DNA of 64,000 nucleotides. Origin: Erythrocercus mccallii (Eukaryota; Chordata; Aves; Passeriformes; Dicruridae). Where the stretch lies: the NCBI GenBank assembly GCA_013397435.1, contig VZRG01001684.1:1-64000 (forward strand), given 5' to 3'. The position numbers and the translations under genes are program-made. Shown here one piece after another: positions 24,782-35,415 of this stretch. Positions within the stretch are counted from its first letter, which is position 1; the number at the start of each line of letters is the position of its first letter. A model generated the notes under the pieces. It saw nothing but the letters and a program-made list of their open reading frames with translations. It had not been told where the DNA came from and searched no databases.

Positions 24782-26276
24782 GCCATAGTAAGGTCCGGGC
24801 ACTGAATGCCCATCAATACCAAATGGGTAATGCCTAACAGAATTGCAACAGTTCTATTGCTCCTTGTATTAATTCAAAATTTATGTGAATATATAACTAT
24901 AAAAACCCCATACACAGCACTTAACATCTTGGTGTACTGTTGATCATTTTCTTTTACACGTAATGGGTTCATTTCCTAAATAAAATACATTTTTACATAT
25001 TTTCTAAAAATTCCTAGGCTATTTTAGTATTTCCACTTTGGTTCAGAGAACTGTTGAGTCAAGAATCTTAAAGAAATGCACAAAAACTGAAATAAAAAAG
25101 AAAATATTTTACAGATTTATTTAATATAAATTTCTTCACACATCCTAAACAGGCCATGTGGGAACACTAACTATTTAGCTAATAGTCAAATCATGAAATA
25201 ATAAAAAGGAGCTGAAGAAGAAATTGCAGAAATGTCTGACAAAAATCATGCCCACGCACCATGCAGAGGCTGGCAGCATGAGGAATGGGTGTATTTCAGA
25301 CAAAAGGAAAAGCAGTTGTGGTCACTTATGCCCAGCCATAGGTTCCCCAGAACTCTACTGCCTGTGTGCTGGAGGAGCTATTTAGGGGCCCCACAAAGCT
25401 GTTGCACCCCAGAGCAACGCACGAAAGGAGGCAGGACTCCCCATCCCATCTCTTAATGCTGTTTGCTTTAGCCAGGGACATGCACTACCATCTAGATCTT
25501 AAAGTGCCAAAAATAAAATTAAACAGAATAACCTTTAGCAGCTATGTGTGTATTCTCATGCAGTGCAGTTTGCTCTGCCTTGTGTGGCAGTCTGTATACA
25601 GAAACAAATCAGCATTTTAATATGGATGCATACTAATAAGCCAAATCCTTTTTCAGCAGATCATAGGCCCATCATGAAGACAAGCCCTTTCAGGCACATG
25701 TTATTAACATAGGAGAACATATGGATTTATACATATAGGTTTATACATATGGATTTTTATATATGGCTTATATAGTTTGTGAGAAGAATGTAGAAACCTA
25801 GGGTCAGAGGAAGCATCCCAGTTCCCTGGTTTAACCGCCTGTATCACATCGGCCATTTGTTTCACTGTCAGCCTTTTCTTTGATTGCAAATGAGCGTGAC
25901 TAATATTCCTGCCATGGGAAATAAACAGTTACAATTGTACTGAGCTGAGAACATCCTACAATCAATCCTAAGAACATAGTACTGACACGGTGTGATCTTC
26001 ACATCAAGATTTCCAATGAGAAGGAAGTGTTCAGGGTCTTCCTGTTGAAAGTTCTTTATTTTTGCGCTATTTAGTGTCACTGAGCTTCCAAGTATTATAG
26101 GGCTGGCTGGGCACTGACCCCACAGGTCTCTCTGTGTGCTCAGCTACTGAAAAAAGCTACAGCGCAAAGCAGTGAGAGGGGTCACAGCCCACAGCTCCTC
26201 TGAGGACAAGCTTCAGCTGCAGAGGGCTCTTTGCATGCAGCCAGACTATGGCATCTGCCTCATCCTGGTGTTATGG
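24782..26276. other. Intergenic, no gene seen
   Basis: AT-rich unique DNA. It includes the TATA-rich tandem repeat at 25716-25775, then rises in GC towards 26.2 kb. Confidence 0.55.
25716..25775. repeat. Imperfect tandem repeat, 14-16-bp ACATATGGATTTAT unit
   Basis: About four units: ACATATGGATTTAT, ACATATAGGTTTAT, ACATATGGATTTTTAT and ATATGGCTTAT. A small AT-rich minisatellite. Confidence 0.75.
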
Positions 26277-26960
26277 ACAAACTCTCAGTGGGCGCGGGGG
26301 CAGGCCGGCAGGCGGTCACCGGTCGCTGTCGCTGCCCACGGCTTCCCCCACGCCGCCGCTGGGGCCTCCGGCAGGGCCGGGATCCCTGCGAGTCCCGCCG
26401 CGGGAGCCCCTGCCCGTGGGGCCCGGCGGGACCTGCGTGGCGGCCGTGGCCCGGCCGCTTGGGGTGCGCTGGGGCCAGCGAATGCCATGGACGTGGCTCT
26501 GGGGACTGGTGTGGCCAGGGCAGCATTGTGTGCACAAACTCTCAGTGGGTGCTGGTTGCCATCGCCGCCTGCAGCCCTTCCCCCACACTGCCGGCCCAAC
26601 GGGGCCCGGCAGGACTTGTGGGGTGGGACCACTCCTGGCATTGCCATGGTTCTGGGGCACGCCCGGGCAAGATCCGGGGAGCCACAGTGGGGAAAGAACG
26701 GATTCTCAGCGAGTGGCCCCGGCGGCCTTGGGGCGCGGGCGGCTCCGAGCTGTCCAGTGACCCCTCCACAGGGTGGGCTTTCACGGGGGTTTGCGAGCAT
26801 CCCCCGGCCAGGACAGTGCCTATGCCCCTGGGGGCACAGGGGGGCCAGGCATAGTCCCATGGAGGGGGGATGGCGGCGGAGCACTGGCACCCCTGGCAAA
26901 TTGGGATAGGCGGGTGCCTCGCCCGTGGTGTGGGCTGCCCCGTCCCGGGATGGCGTGCTA
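26277..26960. repeat. GC-rich block with imperfect tandem duplication (unit about 257 bp)
   Basis: The phrase ACAAACTCTCAGTGGG begins at 26277 and recurs at 26534, and a diverged form (ATTCTCAGCGAGTGG) begins at 26702. Within the first two units further matched phrases occur in the same order: CTTCCCCCAC, then CCCGGCGGGACCTG / CCCGGCAGGACTTG, then a GCCATGG-containing segment. Indels alter the spacing. The block is extremely GC-rich and CpG-rich at its left end. Long open frames of 80-245 codons exist in many frames on both strands, as expected for GC-rich, stop-poor DNA, and none carries a known domain. It may be a GC-rich minisatellite, part of an unclassified mobile element, or a CpG island that has expanded. 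Confidence 0.7.
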
Positions 26961-27413
26961 CTGAATTCCCGGGAGGCTGGTGGGGGAGGAATGCACCCTC
27001 GCTGAGCCACCCTACCCTGCCTGTAAGGAGCTCCTGTTTTAAAATGTTAACTAAGTGCTAATGGCTCTGCTTTGTCTTCTAATGCCGTCCTCAGCCCGCC
27101 ATGGCAGGCACACCCCCCACAGCAGGAGTAAAGCAGGGACCAGAGACATGCATATGCAAATAGGACTGACACACAGCAGCCTGGGAGAGGATTTTGAAGA
27201 AGAAAGTACCCCAAAACCAGAGAACTAAGCACAGCAGGGAAAAACGGACAAAGCCATGACCGAGGAAGGAGTAGAAGCACCTCTAGTCCTGGTCTTGATT
27301 TGGAAGCTCACCATAACCTCTAAAGAGCACCATGGCGATGGGGTGGGAAAGGCAAACTAACTGAACCAAGTAATTTCTGGGGTATCTTCAAGGACTAGCA
27401 TTATTGGCCGGTG
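26961..27413. other. Intergenic segment between GC blocks
   Basis: Composition falls back to average. An octamer-like ATGCAAAT lies at 27154-27161. No gene or known repeat was recognised, though it could belong with the flanking segment that has paired poly(A) signals. Confidence 0.4.
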
Positions 27414-27573
27414 TAGGAGTTCTTTGTTTCTGCAGACGTCCCAAATACGTCCCGAATTTATTGTTGTTACAGCGACATCGGTAGAACTCAGTAGAGGTAC
27501 TTTACCAAGCTGATTCCTACAATACAATAAAGACTTGGGTTTTAATAAAGGCTTAAGTCCTGTTCATTCCACA
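27414..27573 (+). other. Segment with paired poly(A) signals; possible LTR or transcript 3' end
   Basis: AATAAA occurs at 27526-27531 and again at 27544-27549. The segment begins TGTAGGA (27414-27420) and ends TTCCACA; an inverted TCCTACA is at about 27515-27521. TG...CA ends with internal AATAAA resemble a long terminal repeat. However, I see no target-site duplication, primer-binding site or retroviral coding sequence, so the family is unknown. A polyadenylated non-coding transcript ending here is an equal alternative. Confidence 0.25.
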
Positions 27574-27621
27574 GGGAAGACGTCCCCAATCCGCATGTCT
27601 GTCCCGGGAAGGCCTAGCTTT

Positions 27622-27650
27622 AAGCCCAAGGTATTAAGCCCAAGGTATTT
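27622..27650. repeat. Tandem duplication of a 14-bp unit
   Basis: TTAAGCCCAAGGTA is present twice in direct succession. It is a recent short duplication just left of the CpG island. Confidence 0.85.
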
Positions 27651-27749
27651 CTGGGACCCCGTCCCAAGTTGCATATGAGCAGTAGTGGCAGTCAACCGGA
27701 CAAGGCAGCTTCCAAGCTGTTGTCTGGCTGCTGCCAATCCCTTGTTTTA

Positions 27750-28460
27750 TGCAGCTGAGGACCCTGAAGCCAGCATCGCCGCTGGGAGCCCGGGCGCTGC
27801 CCGGAAGGAGCGCGTCTCCACCCACGCGCACCGTCCCGCGGCCGTGGGGGCTGCTCCTGCCCTGGCCAAGGGAGCCCCCCGGCCCTGCCGCTTAACGCTG
27901 CACAGGGAAGCGAAAAGCTCTGCTCGCTCCCCTACGGCCATGGTAAAGGCCCAGCCTCGGACCAGTTCTTCAGCGGCCCATTGCCCAAAGCGGAAAGGCC
28001 TCTGCGGCCTTTGTTCCGCCTTTGCCTTGGTGCTGAGGCCGGCCCGGCTGGCGACGCCCGGCCCTACCGTGCCCTGCCCGGCCCTGGCTCTCGGTGCCGG
28101 CTCCCCGCCCCGCCGCGTCCCCGCGGCTGCTGCGCCGCCCGACACCGGCAGGGGGCGGGCGCGGGCAGGCGCGGTGGGAAGAGGCGGGGGAAGCCCGGCG
28201 AGCCGGCCGCTGCGGGAGCCTCTTCGCGCAGCACTGAGCGCCTGTGGGAAAACGCTGCTCCGTCCTCTGGCGGAGATAGGCAGGCTCTGTCCTCTCTCGC
28301 TCCCTCATCTCCTTTCCCCTCCTCTCCCTTCTCCTCTCCGTCTCCCTCTTCCTCTCCTCCTCTGCTCCTTCCCTGGGCCACTGAAGCTTTTTCTCACAGG
28401 CCCAGCCCAGCCCTCCTTTCTGCATGGCAGCTTTCTTGTGTCCCGCTGTAAAGGTTTGCC
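27750..28460. promoter_or_regulatory. Orphan CpG island with GC boxes, candidate promoter
   Basis: About 700 bp of very GC-rich DNA with dense, undepleted CpG (for example GCCCGGGCGCTGCCCGG near 27786). It includes Sp1-type GC boxes (GGGGGCGGGC at 28151-28160 and GAGGCGGGGG at 28181-28190). Undepleted CpG in a vertebrate genome normally marks an unmethylated germline promoter. Yet the nearest recognisable gene ends are 24 kb left and 21 kb right, and both are 3' ends. No known first exon is seen, so a non-coding RNA promoter or enhancer-like island is most likely. A 320-codon frame crosses the island but runs on into a CR1, so it is not taken as coding. Confidence 0.55.
28285..28374 (+). repeat. 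Polypyrimidine tract, about 90 bases
   Basis: Almost pure C/T with about five purine interruptions, at the right end of the CpG island. Such polypurine/polypyrimidine duplexes can form triplex DNA and often flank promoters. Function here is not shown. Confidence 0.8.
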
Positions 28461-28536
28461 GACTCTCGTAGCACTGGCCAAAGGAAACATTACTTTGTCA
28501 TTTAAAAAGAAGCAGCAATTGAAACAACAGCAATTC

Positions 28537-29311
28537 CAGAGGGACCTTACAGGCTTGACATGTGAACCTCATGGCGTTCAGCAAGGCCAAGTGCAAGGTC
28601 CTGCTTGTGGCTCGGGGCAGTCCTCAGTGCAAGTACAGGCTGGGTGAAAAATGGGTTCAGGGCAGCCCTGAGGAGGACTTGGGGGTGTTGGTGGATGAAA
28701 AGCTTGATATGACTTGGCAATGTGCTCTTGCAGCCCAAAAAGCCAAACATGTCCTGGACTGTGTCAAAATCAGCATGGCCAGCAAGCAGAGGGGTTTGTT
28801 CCCCTCGTCTCTGCTCCCCACCTGGAGTAATGCATCTCAAGCCCCCCACATAAGAAGTCCATGGACCTGTTGGAGTGAGTTCAGAGAAAGGCCACAAAGA
28901 AGTCAAAAGGATGGAACCTCTCTTCTGTGAAGACAGGATAAGAGAGTTGGGCTTGTTCAGCCAAGAGAAGAAAGAGAGGGCTCTGGGAAGACCTAACAGC
29001 ATCCTTCCAGTACCTAAAGGGGACCTGCAACAGACCTAGAGAGGGTCTTTTTACAAGGGCATGGGGAATAGACAAAGGGGTTCCAAACTGAAAGTAAGTT
29101 TAGGTTAGATATAAGGAAGAAATTCTTTACTTTGAGGGTAGTGAGGCACAGTTTGCCCAGAGTTGTGGATGCCCCATCTCTGGAAGTCTTCAAGGCCAGG
29201 TTGGATGGGGCTTTGACGAACCTGGTCTAGAGGAAAGCGTCCCTGCCCATGGTAGGGTAGTTGGAACTGGATGATCTTTAAAGGTCCCTTTGAACCCAAA
29301 CCATTCTATGG
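28537..29311 (+). pseudogene. CR1 LINE 3' portion with decayed reverse-transcriptase ORF end
   Basis: About 775 bp of a CR1 retrotransposon in + orientation. The first 300 bases translate to the conserved end of CR1 ORF2 (FSKAKCKVLLVARGSPQCKY, then EEDLGVLVDEKLDMTWQCAL, then AAQKAKHVLDC), after which frameshifts disrupt the frame. The 3' terminus is intact and typical: GGTTGGATGGGGCTTTGA, a 'ctgcccatggtagg' stretch, GATCTTTAAAGGTCCCTT and ACCCAAACCATTCTATGG. It is 5'-truncated, as CR1 copies usually are, and lies just right of the CpG island. It is an inactive fossil. Confidence 0.93.
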
Positions 29312-29514
29312 TCTGAGATCAAAAAAAAAAAAGTATCATTTTGCATGGCAAATCTCCCCATGGTATCACTGAGAATTAAGTAACTATTTCCACAAAAGTG
29401 GAAAGTGGCACTTGCTGCAGTCTGTGACACCTTCAAAGAGCTGCTCACCATTTAAGCCTCACTGTGATGGCTTGGAGTCACTGTGAGCTTGACAGCATCA
29501 CATAAGTTCACAAC

Positions 29515-29557
29515 CCTTCGATATATTTATGCCTGCAGATTGCTCATAAATATTCTC
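29515..29557 (+). repeat. Short element, copy 1 of a related pair
   Basis: Contains TTATGCCTGCAG and CTCATAAATATTCTC, matching copy 2 at 31238-31281 at roughly 38 of 44 positions. Flanks do not align by eye. Confidence 0.7.
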
Positions 29558-31237
29558 TGCACTTTTGTATCAGAGCTAACATCAAGGACTCTAAGCTGGG
29601 AGCCTGAAATAATTATTTCTCTAACAAACATGGTAATTGGAATTAAGTCTGTCAAGGACACTGTCCTAAAGCAGACAAGGTCTTGCATGGGAAAAGGGAT
29701 TCAAATTAATTTGGTGAACAACTAATTTAACCATATTAGGAAGATCACATCTTTTAATGCCTTTTCTTAGGGTCATCATCATGTATTTCTTCAGGCAAAG
29801 GAAATAATCCAGGGTTTTTGTCAAATTCCAATCTGGTTTACTTCATCCAATGTACTGGAAGTTCCCCTGCAAGTTCAACCACCCTTGTTGCTTCTAATGC
29901 AACATATAGGTACTTTTCCACTTCTCCCACTGCTGTGGTATGCTTTAAATCAGCTCCTTTATTATAACCTGCAGTGTAGAGAGATGAGAAATAAATTCCT
30001 GGACAAACTGGGGTTACTAGAGTCTCTTTGAAAGAGTTGCTATAGTGGACACACTTCTGCAAATCTTTTCCAAAGAGATGTGCAGGTACAAAATTAATCC
30101 CCAGTGCCAAATCTGGGCCACCTTGTTCCTTTCCCAAGTCTGGCCTAACTCCAGAGTCGGGCAGTGGAGTGTGACTGGCAGAAAAGTGAGATGAGGAAAC
30201 AGTATTTCAGTGAGGAGTTGCGACTCTTTGTACGGATACCTTTGATCTTGTTCTTCCTCCTGCACAGGGCGAGGCAGCCTGCTGTGAATATGGCTCCAAC
30301 AAAGGGAGGCAGGAACTAATCTCAAATCACTGAGCCTCTTTATCTTTCCTTCAACCTGTGAGCATGCCTAACCAATTTGAGGAGACTTCAGCTTCCACCA
30401 AGGATATAATCATGGGTAATTGCCTCAGTGCCAAGGAGCTTAGGAGCTGGAGAACTGTACATGATTTCTGCTTTCTGTGCATGTGGCAAGGCAGAATGGG
30501 CAGATTGACAGGTGTTTTCTGTCTGAAACCACCCCAGTTTGGGTGGAGCAGGCTTCACGTGGCTTCAGTTGGCAGATTCACTCCGTCACAAAGCCAGTGG
30601 AAGCGAATGAATCTGCCTGGAGTTGCTACAAATAGATATTAATCTCTGCCTCGATTATGATTAACTCCTTAATGCCATGCTGCCTTACCAGACAATTTGT
30701 TAATCAGCCATAAACATGGGTCTCTAACAGCTCACTGCCCCTCCTGCAAGCACGCAAGCAGTGACTCTTCTTCCCATGTCAATGGCTTTTGTCACCACAG
30801 GGACTTGACAGAAATGGTACCATCTCCTTGCCCCAGGACTAGCACAGATCTCCAGTCAGAGGCAATAGCTGAAGAAGACTGCTCCAGGAGAAAGGATGTA
30901 TCCAATAGAGATTGAGATCTCCATCACAGTTCCTAAAGTGTTTTTAGAATAAAGGCAGTGCCTGACACTGTTTGCTCATGCTTCTTTTGTGCTTTTGGGA
31001 GGCCTGAAGCTGATTCCCTGAGTGACAGATAATCAAATGGGGTTATGACATGGTTAAGATTTTTAGTAACTGGACAGGAGCCAGAATGTGTCTATACAAG
31101 CTGAAATTGTATCATTAGACATGCTTAATGTTGTTCTTGCATTTGTTGGAAAGGAATCACTTAGGTAACTACTTTATCCCTAACTCAGGGAGAATGACAC
31201 ATTGAGTGATTTTATTCTGATGTCTGTAATTTTGCAG

Positions 31238-31281
31238 CCTTTCGGTATTCTTATGCCTGCAGTTTACTCATAAATATTCTC
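31238..31281 (+). repeat. Short element, copy 2 of a related pair
   Basis: Same orientation as the copy at 29515, about 1.72 kb away. The shared core is TTATGCCTGCAG, then CTCATAAATATTCTC, with three substitutions between the two blocks. Confidence 0.7.
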
Positions 31282-31944
31282 CTGTCTCTCTTCAGAACTG
31301 GGCAGAAAAATGGAGATATTAAAAATACTTAGGTTATAAATGGTGCATTGTCAGAATGAAGCACACATATTCAGATCAGCAAACTCCTGTTCAGCTGCTC
31401 TCTGTTCCTGAAGATTTCTAAATACCATAAGTGCCTTGTTTTTTGACAGGCTCCAGCAGGTAGAGTTGTCACAATGCCCAGGGAGCCTGAGGTTCAGCTG
31501 TCTCCCACAAAATACATGGCCATAGCACTTTGTCTCATGCTGAGTCTCATGACTTCACATCCCACTGGTCTGCAGAGGTGGCACAGTTCTGCAGCACAGT
31601 GATGAAGATGCTCGTGTAGCAGAGAAGGGAGAGAACCAGGAAACTGAATTATCTCCACTCTTGTCCATGAACACATATATATGCACATAATCATGTCTAT
31701 GGACCAGTTCTTAAATGTATAACCAGCACTTGGAGAAAAGACAGAATCTTAGACAGAATCCCTAAGATATGCAAGGCATGCAAATCTCTAAGAACAGAGC
31801 ATGTCCCTTCCACCTCTTGCTTTGCTGTTTTACTTACCTTTATTCTTCCTCAGTGTCCCCACCTCAAGAGGGAGCATAAGTGCCACCTGGCAGAGAAATG
31901 CAGTGTTTAAAACCACCCCATACCTTGCCCCAGCACTACATGCC

Positions 31945-32132
31945 CATGTAAAAAGTTGTTCTCCCTCTTTTTTATAAGCTTTCTTTAACTACTGGAGAGC
32001 CCCAGTGACATGTCCCTGGAGCCTTCTCCAGGCTGAACATCCCCAGCTCTCTCAGCCTTTCCTCCAAGAAGAGGTGCTCCAGTCTTCTGATCACCTTCTG
32101 ATCACTTAGACCTGCTCCAACAGATCTGTGTC
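31945..32132 (-). repeat. CR1 LINE fragment
   Basis: Read on the + strand: CTCCCTCTTTTTTATAAGC, then GGAGCCTTCTCCAGGCTGAA, then a CTCTCAGCCTTTCCTCC stretch, GAGGTGCTCCAGTC and CTGCTCCAACAG. These are the reverse complement of the CR1 ORF2 end. It is diverged and truncated at both ends. The next 26 bases (32133-32158) look like a CR1 terminal motif in the opposite orientation. Confidence 0.85.
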
Positions 32133-32158
32133 AAACCACTCTATGATTGTATGATTTT

Positions 32159-34984
32159 TACTTCTGTTATTTCACCTCAGCAACACCAAACTGCATAAAC
32201 CACGTTTCTTCCTCTGATAAATAGTGCAGACAGCACTATTGAGCATAACTCCCTTCCAGCACCTAATGCAACCTGCTCATTTGCATCACCAGTCTGACCA
32301 CATCACTCTTTCTGTATTTGTACCCTTACAGGTCACTCTCCCTCACACATGAACACATAACATGTTCTGCATCAACAAGCTCGGAAAACTGAATCTTCCC
32401 TTCTCTAATCTGCTGAATAAAAGGGGATTATAGAATGGCTCTGTAACTTCCCTTACCTGCAAGAGTTTAATAGCTCTAAATGTGCAAACAGTGTCATTTT
32501 AATGTGACATGAAAGAGGGAAACAATGCTCTCACCTGTTGCAAATGTGTGAATCTTGTAAACAATGTGGATGTGTGCCCACCAAGTGGCACATGATGACA
32601 GGACTTGGCCAGTCCATTAAATGATTCACTGTAAGCCAGAATTGAGAAATTGAGCCTTGGTTTTGGCCTGAGGGTCTAGTACTTTTGAGCAGGACCGTAG
32701 GACCATGGCTGGAAAATTTCCTGACTGGAAAATGTGTCAGAGAATATAAGGAGATTTCTGTACATTTGTCCATCTAAACAGTTGATTGATAATATCACAG
32801 CTCTGTGTCTTGGTTTGCTTCTGGCTCGAATCAGCTGAGGTTTTGCTGTGTGCTTCAGTGTGGACAACATGAGACCAAATTTAGACATATCTCTCACAAC
32901 AGCTCTGCTTGCAGGTTTTAGGCCTCTAGGAACTTCCGACGTTCTTGATCACCATGTTCACATTCAAAAAACACTCAGGTCATGAGACCTGCAACCTGGG
33001 CACTGACAACAAAAACGATCTGCTACCAAAGGAGGCAGAGAAGCCACTCTGTCTGTCACTATATTTCCATCATCCTTTCCAGTACGGGGGAAGAAGTGAT
33101 TTTGCTTACACACAAGAAAATAATTCCATCTTATACAACAATGAAATCTGAACTGTTGACCAAATTTACTCTTAAACTTCAAACTCATCACACCATTAAG
33201 TCTTCTATGTTTCTTATTAAAAACTCACTGTAAACGTTTTAGGCATATATCCATTGAAAAAGGCTGAAACTTTCTATAAGAGCGGGTGAATGGAATATTT
33301 AGAGCTTACAAGACAGTTGAAATGCAGATGGCCCAAACATTATATAAGAATGGTCTAAAATTGTAGCAGAGGCAGGCTTCTCAAAGGATCTGAAGGGAAT
33401 TGGGAGCCCAATTGTCTTTAAAAAGAATAAGAATGGGAAACATTTGCAAATCTCTGTTTAAAAATCCATGTTTTCCTTCTTATTTTCAAAGAAATATTTT
33501 CTTCTTTTATGTCAACTCATAATTTATGATCAGCTCCAAAACAAACAAATTAACAAGAGACATACAAATGTCTGTGAAACTGAATTTCAGCCTTATGCGT
33601 GTGAAATGCTGTGCCCTCATTTCAAATTCTTGATCCAACATGGCTTCCGTTTAATGCCAAAAGGGACTTAAGACAGTTCAATAATGACTGGCTACTGGAA
33701 CCTTCTAGGAATTTTTCCAGGTTTCCAACTAAATTTTTAAATGCTGGGGCTGAGAGTCTTAAAAGGCTCCCTGAGACCATCAGACCATCTGCACTAATGT
33801 TTACAGCCCCTCTTTCCAAAAACCAGTACACCTTTATAGCCACAAGGTCTAATTGGCCCTGTCCACTGAGGAAATGAGCTGAGAGCAGATGCTTATAGTT
33901 TGCCAGATAATCCCAGACAGGGATTACAGACTCCTTACTACAAAAGCTATGTCTCTAGAAATGAAATAAAAACAGGCCAGTGTAGCCACTAATAATAGCA
34001 AAAGCTAAGGTTGCTTTCCAAAAAACTGAGAAAAATATAAATTCAGAAAGCAACCAGCCACCTCATCAAAACCTAAGTTGTGATCCTCAACAGAGTTTTA
34101 CATAGGATGACTCAACAACCAATTTTAAAGTTGTTATAGCTTTACATAACAAATTACTATTTTTCCTACACAATAACTAACTTCTTACTTGCAAAATGCT
34201 GTTACAAGGGCAAAGTCCTCCCTGTTTGCCGTAGATATGGAAAGGCTCAAGCTGCTCTCATGGTTTGAACAAGCAAATCAAGATGTAAAAAAAAAAAAAA
34301 AAAAATCAAAAATAAGCAAAATGCCCAAAGCAGATCATTGATACCTCAAAGTTAACTTTAGAAGCTACTATTCTGGCTGTTGTACTCAAACTAGAAAGTA
34401 GACTGCCTCTTCTAGAGCAGTTTCAAAAGGGTAAGATCTTTGAGATTCTTGTGACATATTTTTAGGAGAGCCATTGAAAGTCCTAGAACTTTTCTACCAG
34501 AAAGATAAAATTGCCTGGTATTAAGAGGATTAATAAATATTAATCCTTTGTGCCTTCTGATTAAGACCCACACCCAAGCACAGCTAATTATTGTTTACCT
34601 GGATTTGTTTAGGATAAATTTCAAAGGACTCCAGAGCATGGTAAGCTGGAGCTGAACTTGTGAGTCTTCCTAGTGAAGTGTGCTTGTAAACCCTGTCTTT
34701 TGACTATTTTGTCCCATAAAAGAGAAAACAGAGAGTGGACTAGGTCTGCTGGCAGTCTGTTATAGCTGCAGAAGGTTGGCTTGTAGGCCTTTCTAGTAAC
34801 AAGCTTGCACCTGGAGGTTGCTTGTACCGCTATCAGGTGGTAACAGTGCCAGTAAGTATTGGTAGCCTTTCTGAATGCTGCAGTTCATTCTTTCTTATGT
34901 GCACTGTCTCCTACTAACTGTAGTGTCTATGGCAGGAGATCTGAGTGGGTTTTGGGGGATTTTTTTTTTTTTTGTGGAATGAAA
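32159..34984. other. Intergenic, no gene seen
   Basis: Unique AT-rich DNA with a poly(A) run at 34287-34305. Short overlapping frames only. No repeat family or RNA gene was recognised. Confidence 0.55.
34287..34305. repeat. Poly(A) run of 19
   Basis: Uninterrupted A19 without an attached recognisable retroposed gene or target-site duplication. Confidence 0.9.
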
Positions 34985-34994
34985 GGGAAATTCC
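34985..34994. promoter_or_regulatory. Consensus kB motif GGGAAATTCC
   Basis: Fits the NF-kB consensus GGGRNWYYCC exactly. It sits 17 bases left of the inverted-repeat arm at 35012. Such a motif is expected by chance a few times in 64 kb, so binding is unproven. Confidence 0.3.
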
Positions 34995-35011
34995 ATCTGT
35001 AAGATTGGTTA

Positions 35012-35038
35012 AGCTCAATGGGGTGTAAAGCAAAGAAC
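35012..35038 (+). repeat. Left arm of a perfect 27-bp inverted repeat
   Basis: Starts AGCTCAATGGGGTG and ends GCAAAGAAC. Every one of its 27 bases is matched in reverse complement at 35416-35442. Pairing stops abruptly on both sides. Confidence 0.97.
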
Positions 35039-35415
35039 CAAAATAAAGAGCTCCTGTGCTGTGTCTGTGGCTGCAGGATTAATTTCAGTTACATTGTGGA
35101 GCTCTGGCTGCAGAAAGCTGGATCACATCATCTCTGGAGAAGGAGATTTTAATGAGCCATTGAGCTGCCATCCATCAAATGCAGTCAGAGGGGATTTTGC
35201 AATTCACTTTCACTGGGAAGAGGCCTGCAAGAAGCTGCAGGGGCCACAAATGCAGAATCATTTACATGCTAAAGCATTGCTGTGCTTCCTGGCAGCCTGG
35301 TTGAAGTAGGCTTCCTCAGCTGCTGGGGAGCACTTAAGAGATGGCTATGCTAGAATCCAGCAACATCAACAGCTCTCAGGAATACAAGCCTAGAAATTCG
35401 AGCAAGAAGGTTTCA

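Larger units (their letters stand above)
29312..31940. other. Intergenic, with a related pair of short elements
   Basis: Unique AT-rich DNA with no credible exon. It holds the two 44-bp relatives at 29515-29557 and 31238-31281. A TTAAT/ATTA-rich stretch lies at about 30640-30715. Confidence 0.55.

Noticed and set aside
26172..27010. Frames of up to 245 codons on both strands
   Set aside because: Many overlapping frames on both strands, all rich in Pro/Gly/Arg, with no domain. This is expected for GC-rich repetitive DNA.
27685..28647. 320-codon open frame on the + strand
   Set aside because: It crosses a CpG island and polypyrimidine tract and runs into the CR1 in a frame other than the CR1 protein. 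Stop-poor GC-rich composition explains it.
24764..34305. A18 and A19 runs as tails of processed pseudogenes
   Set aside because: No gene-like body or target-site duplication next to either run.
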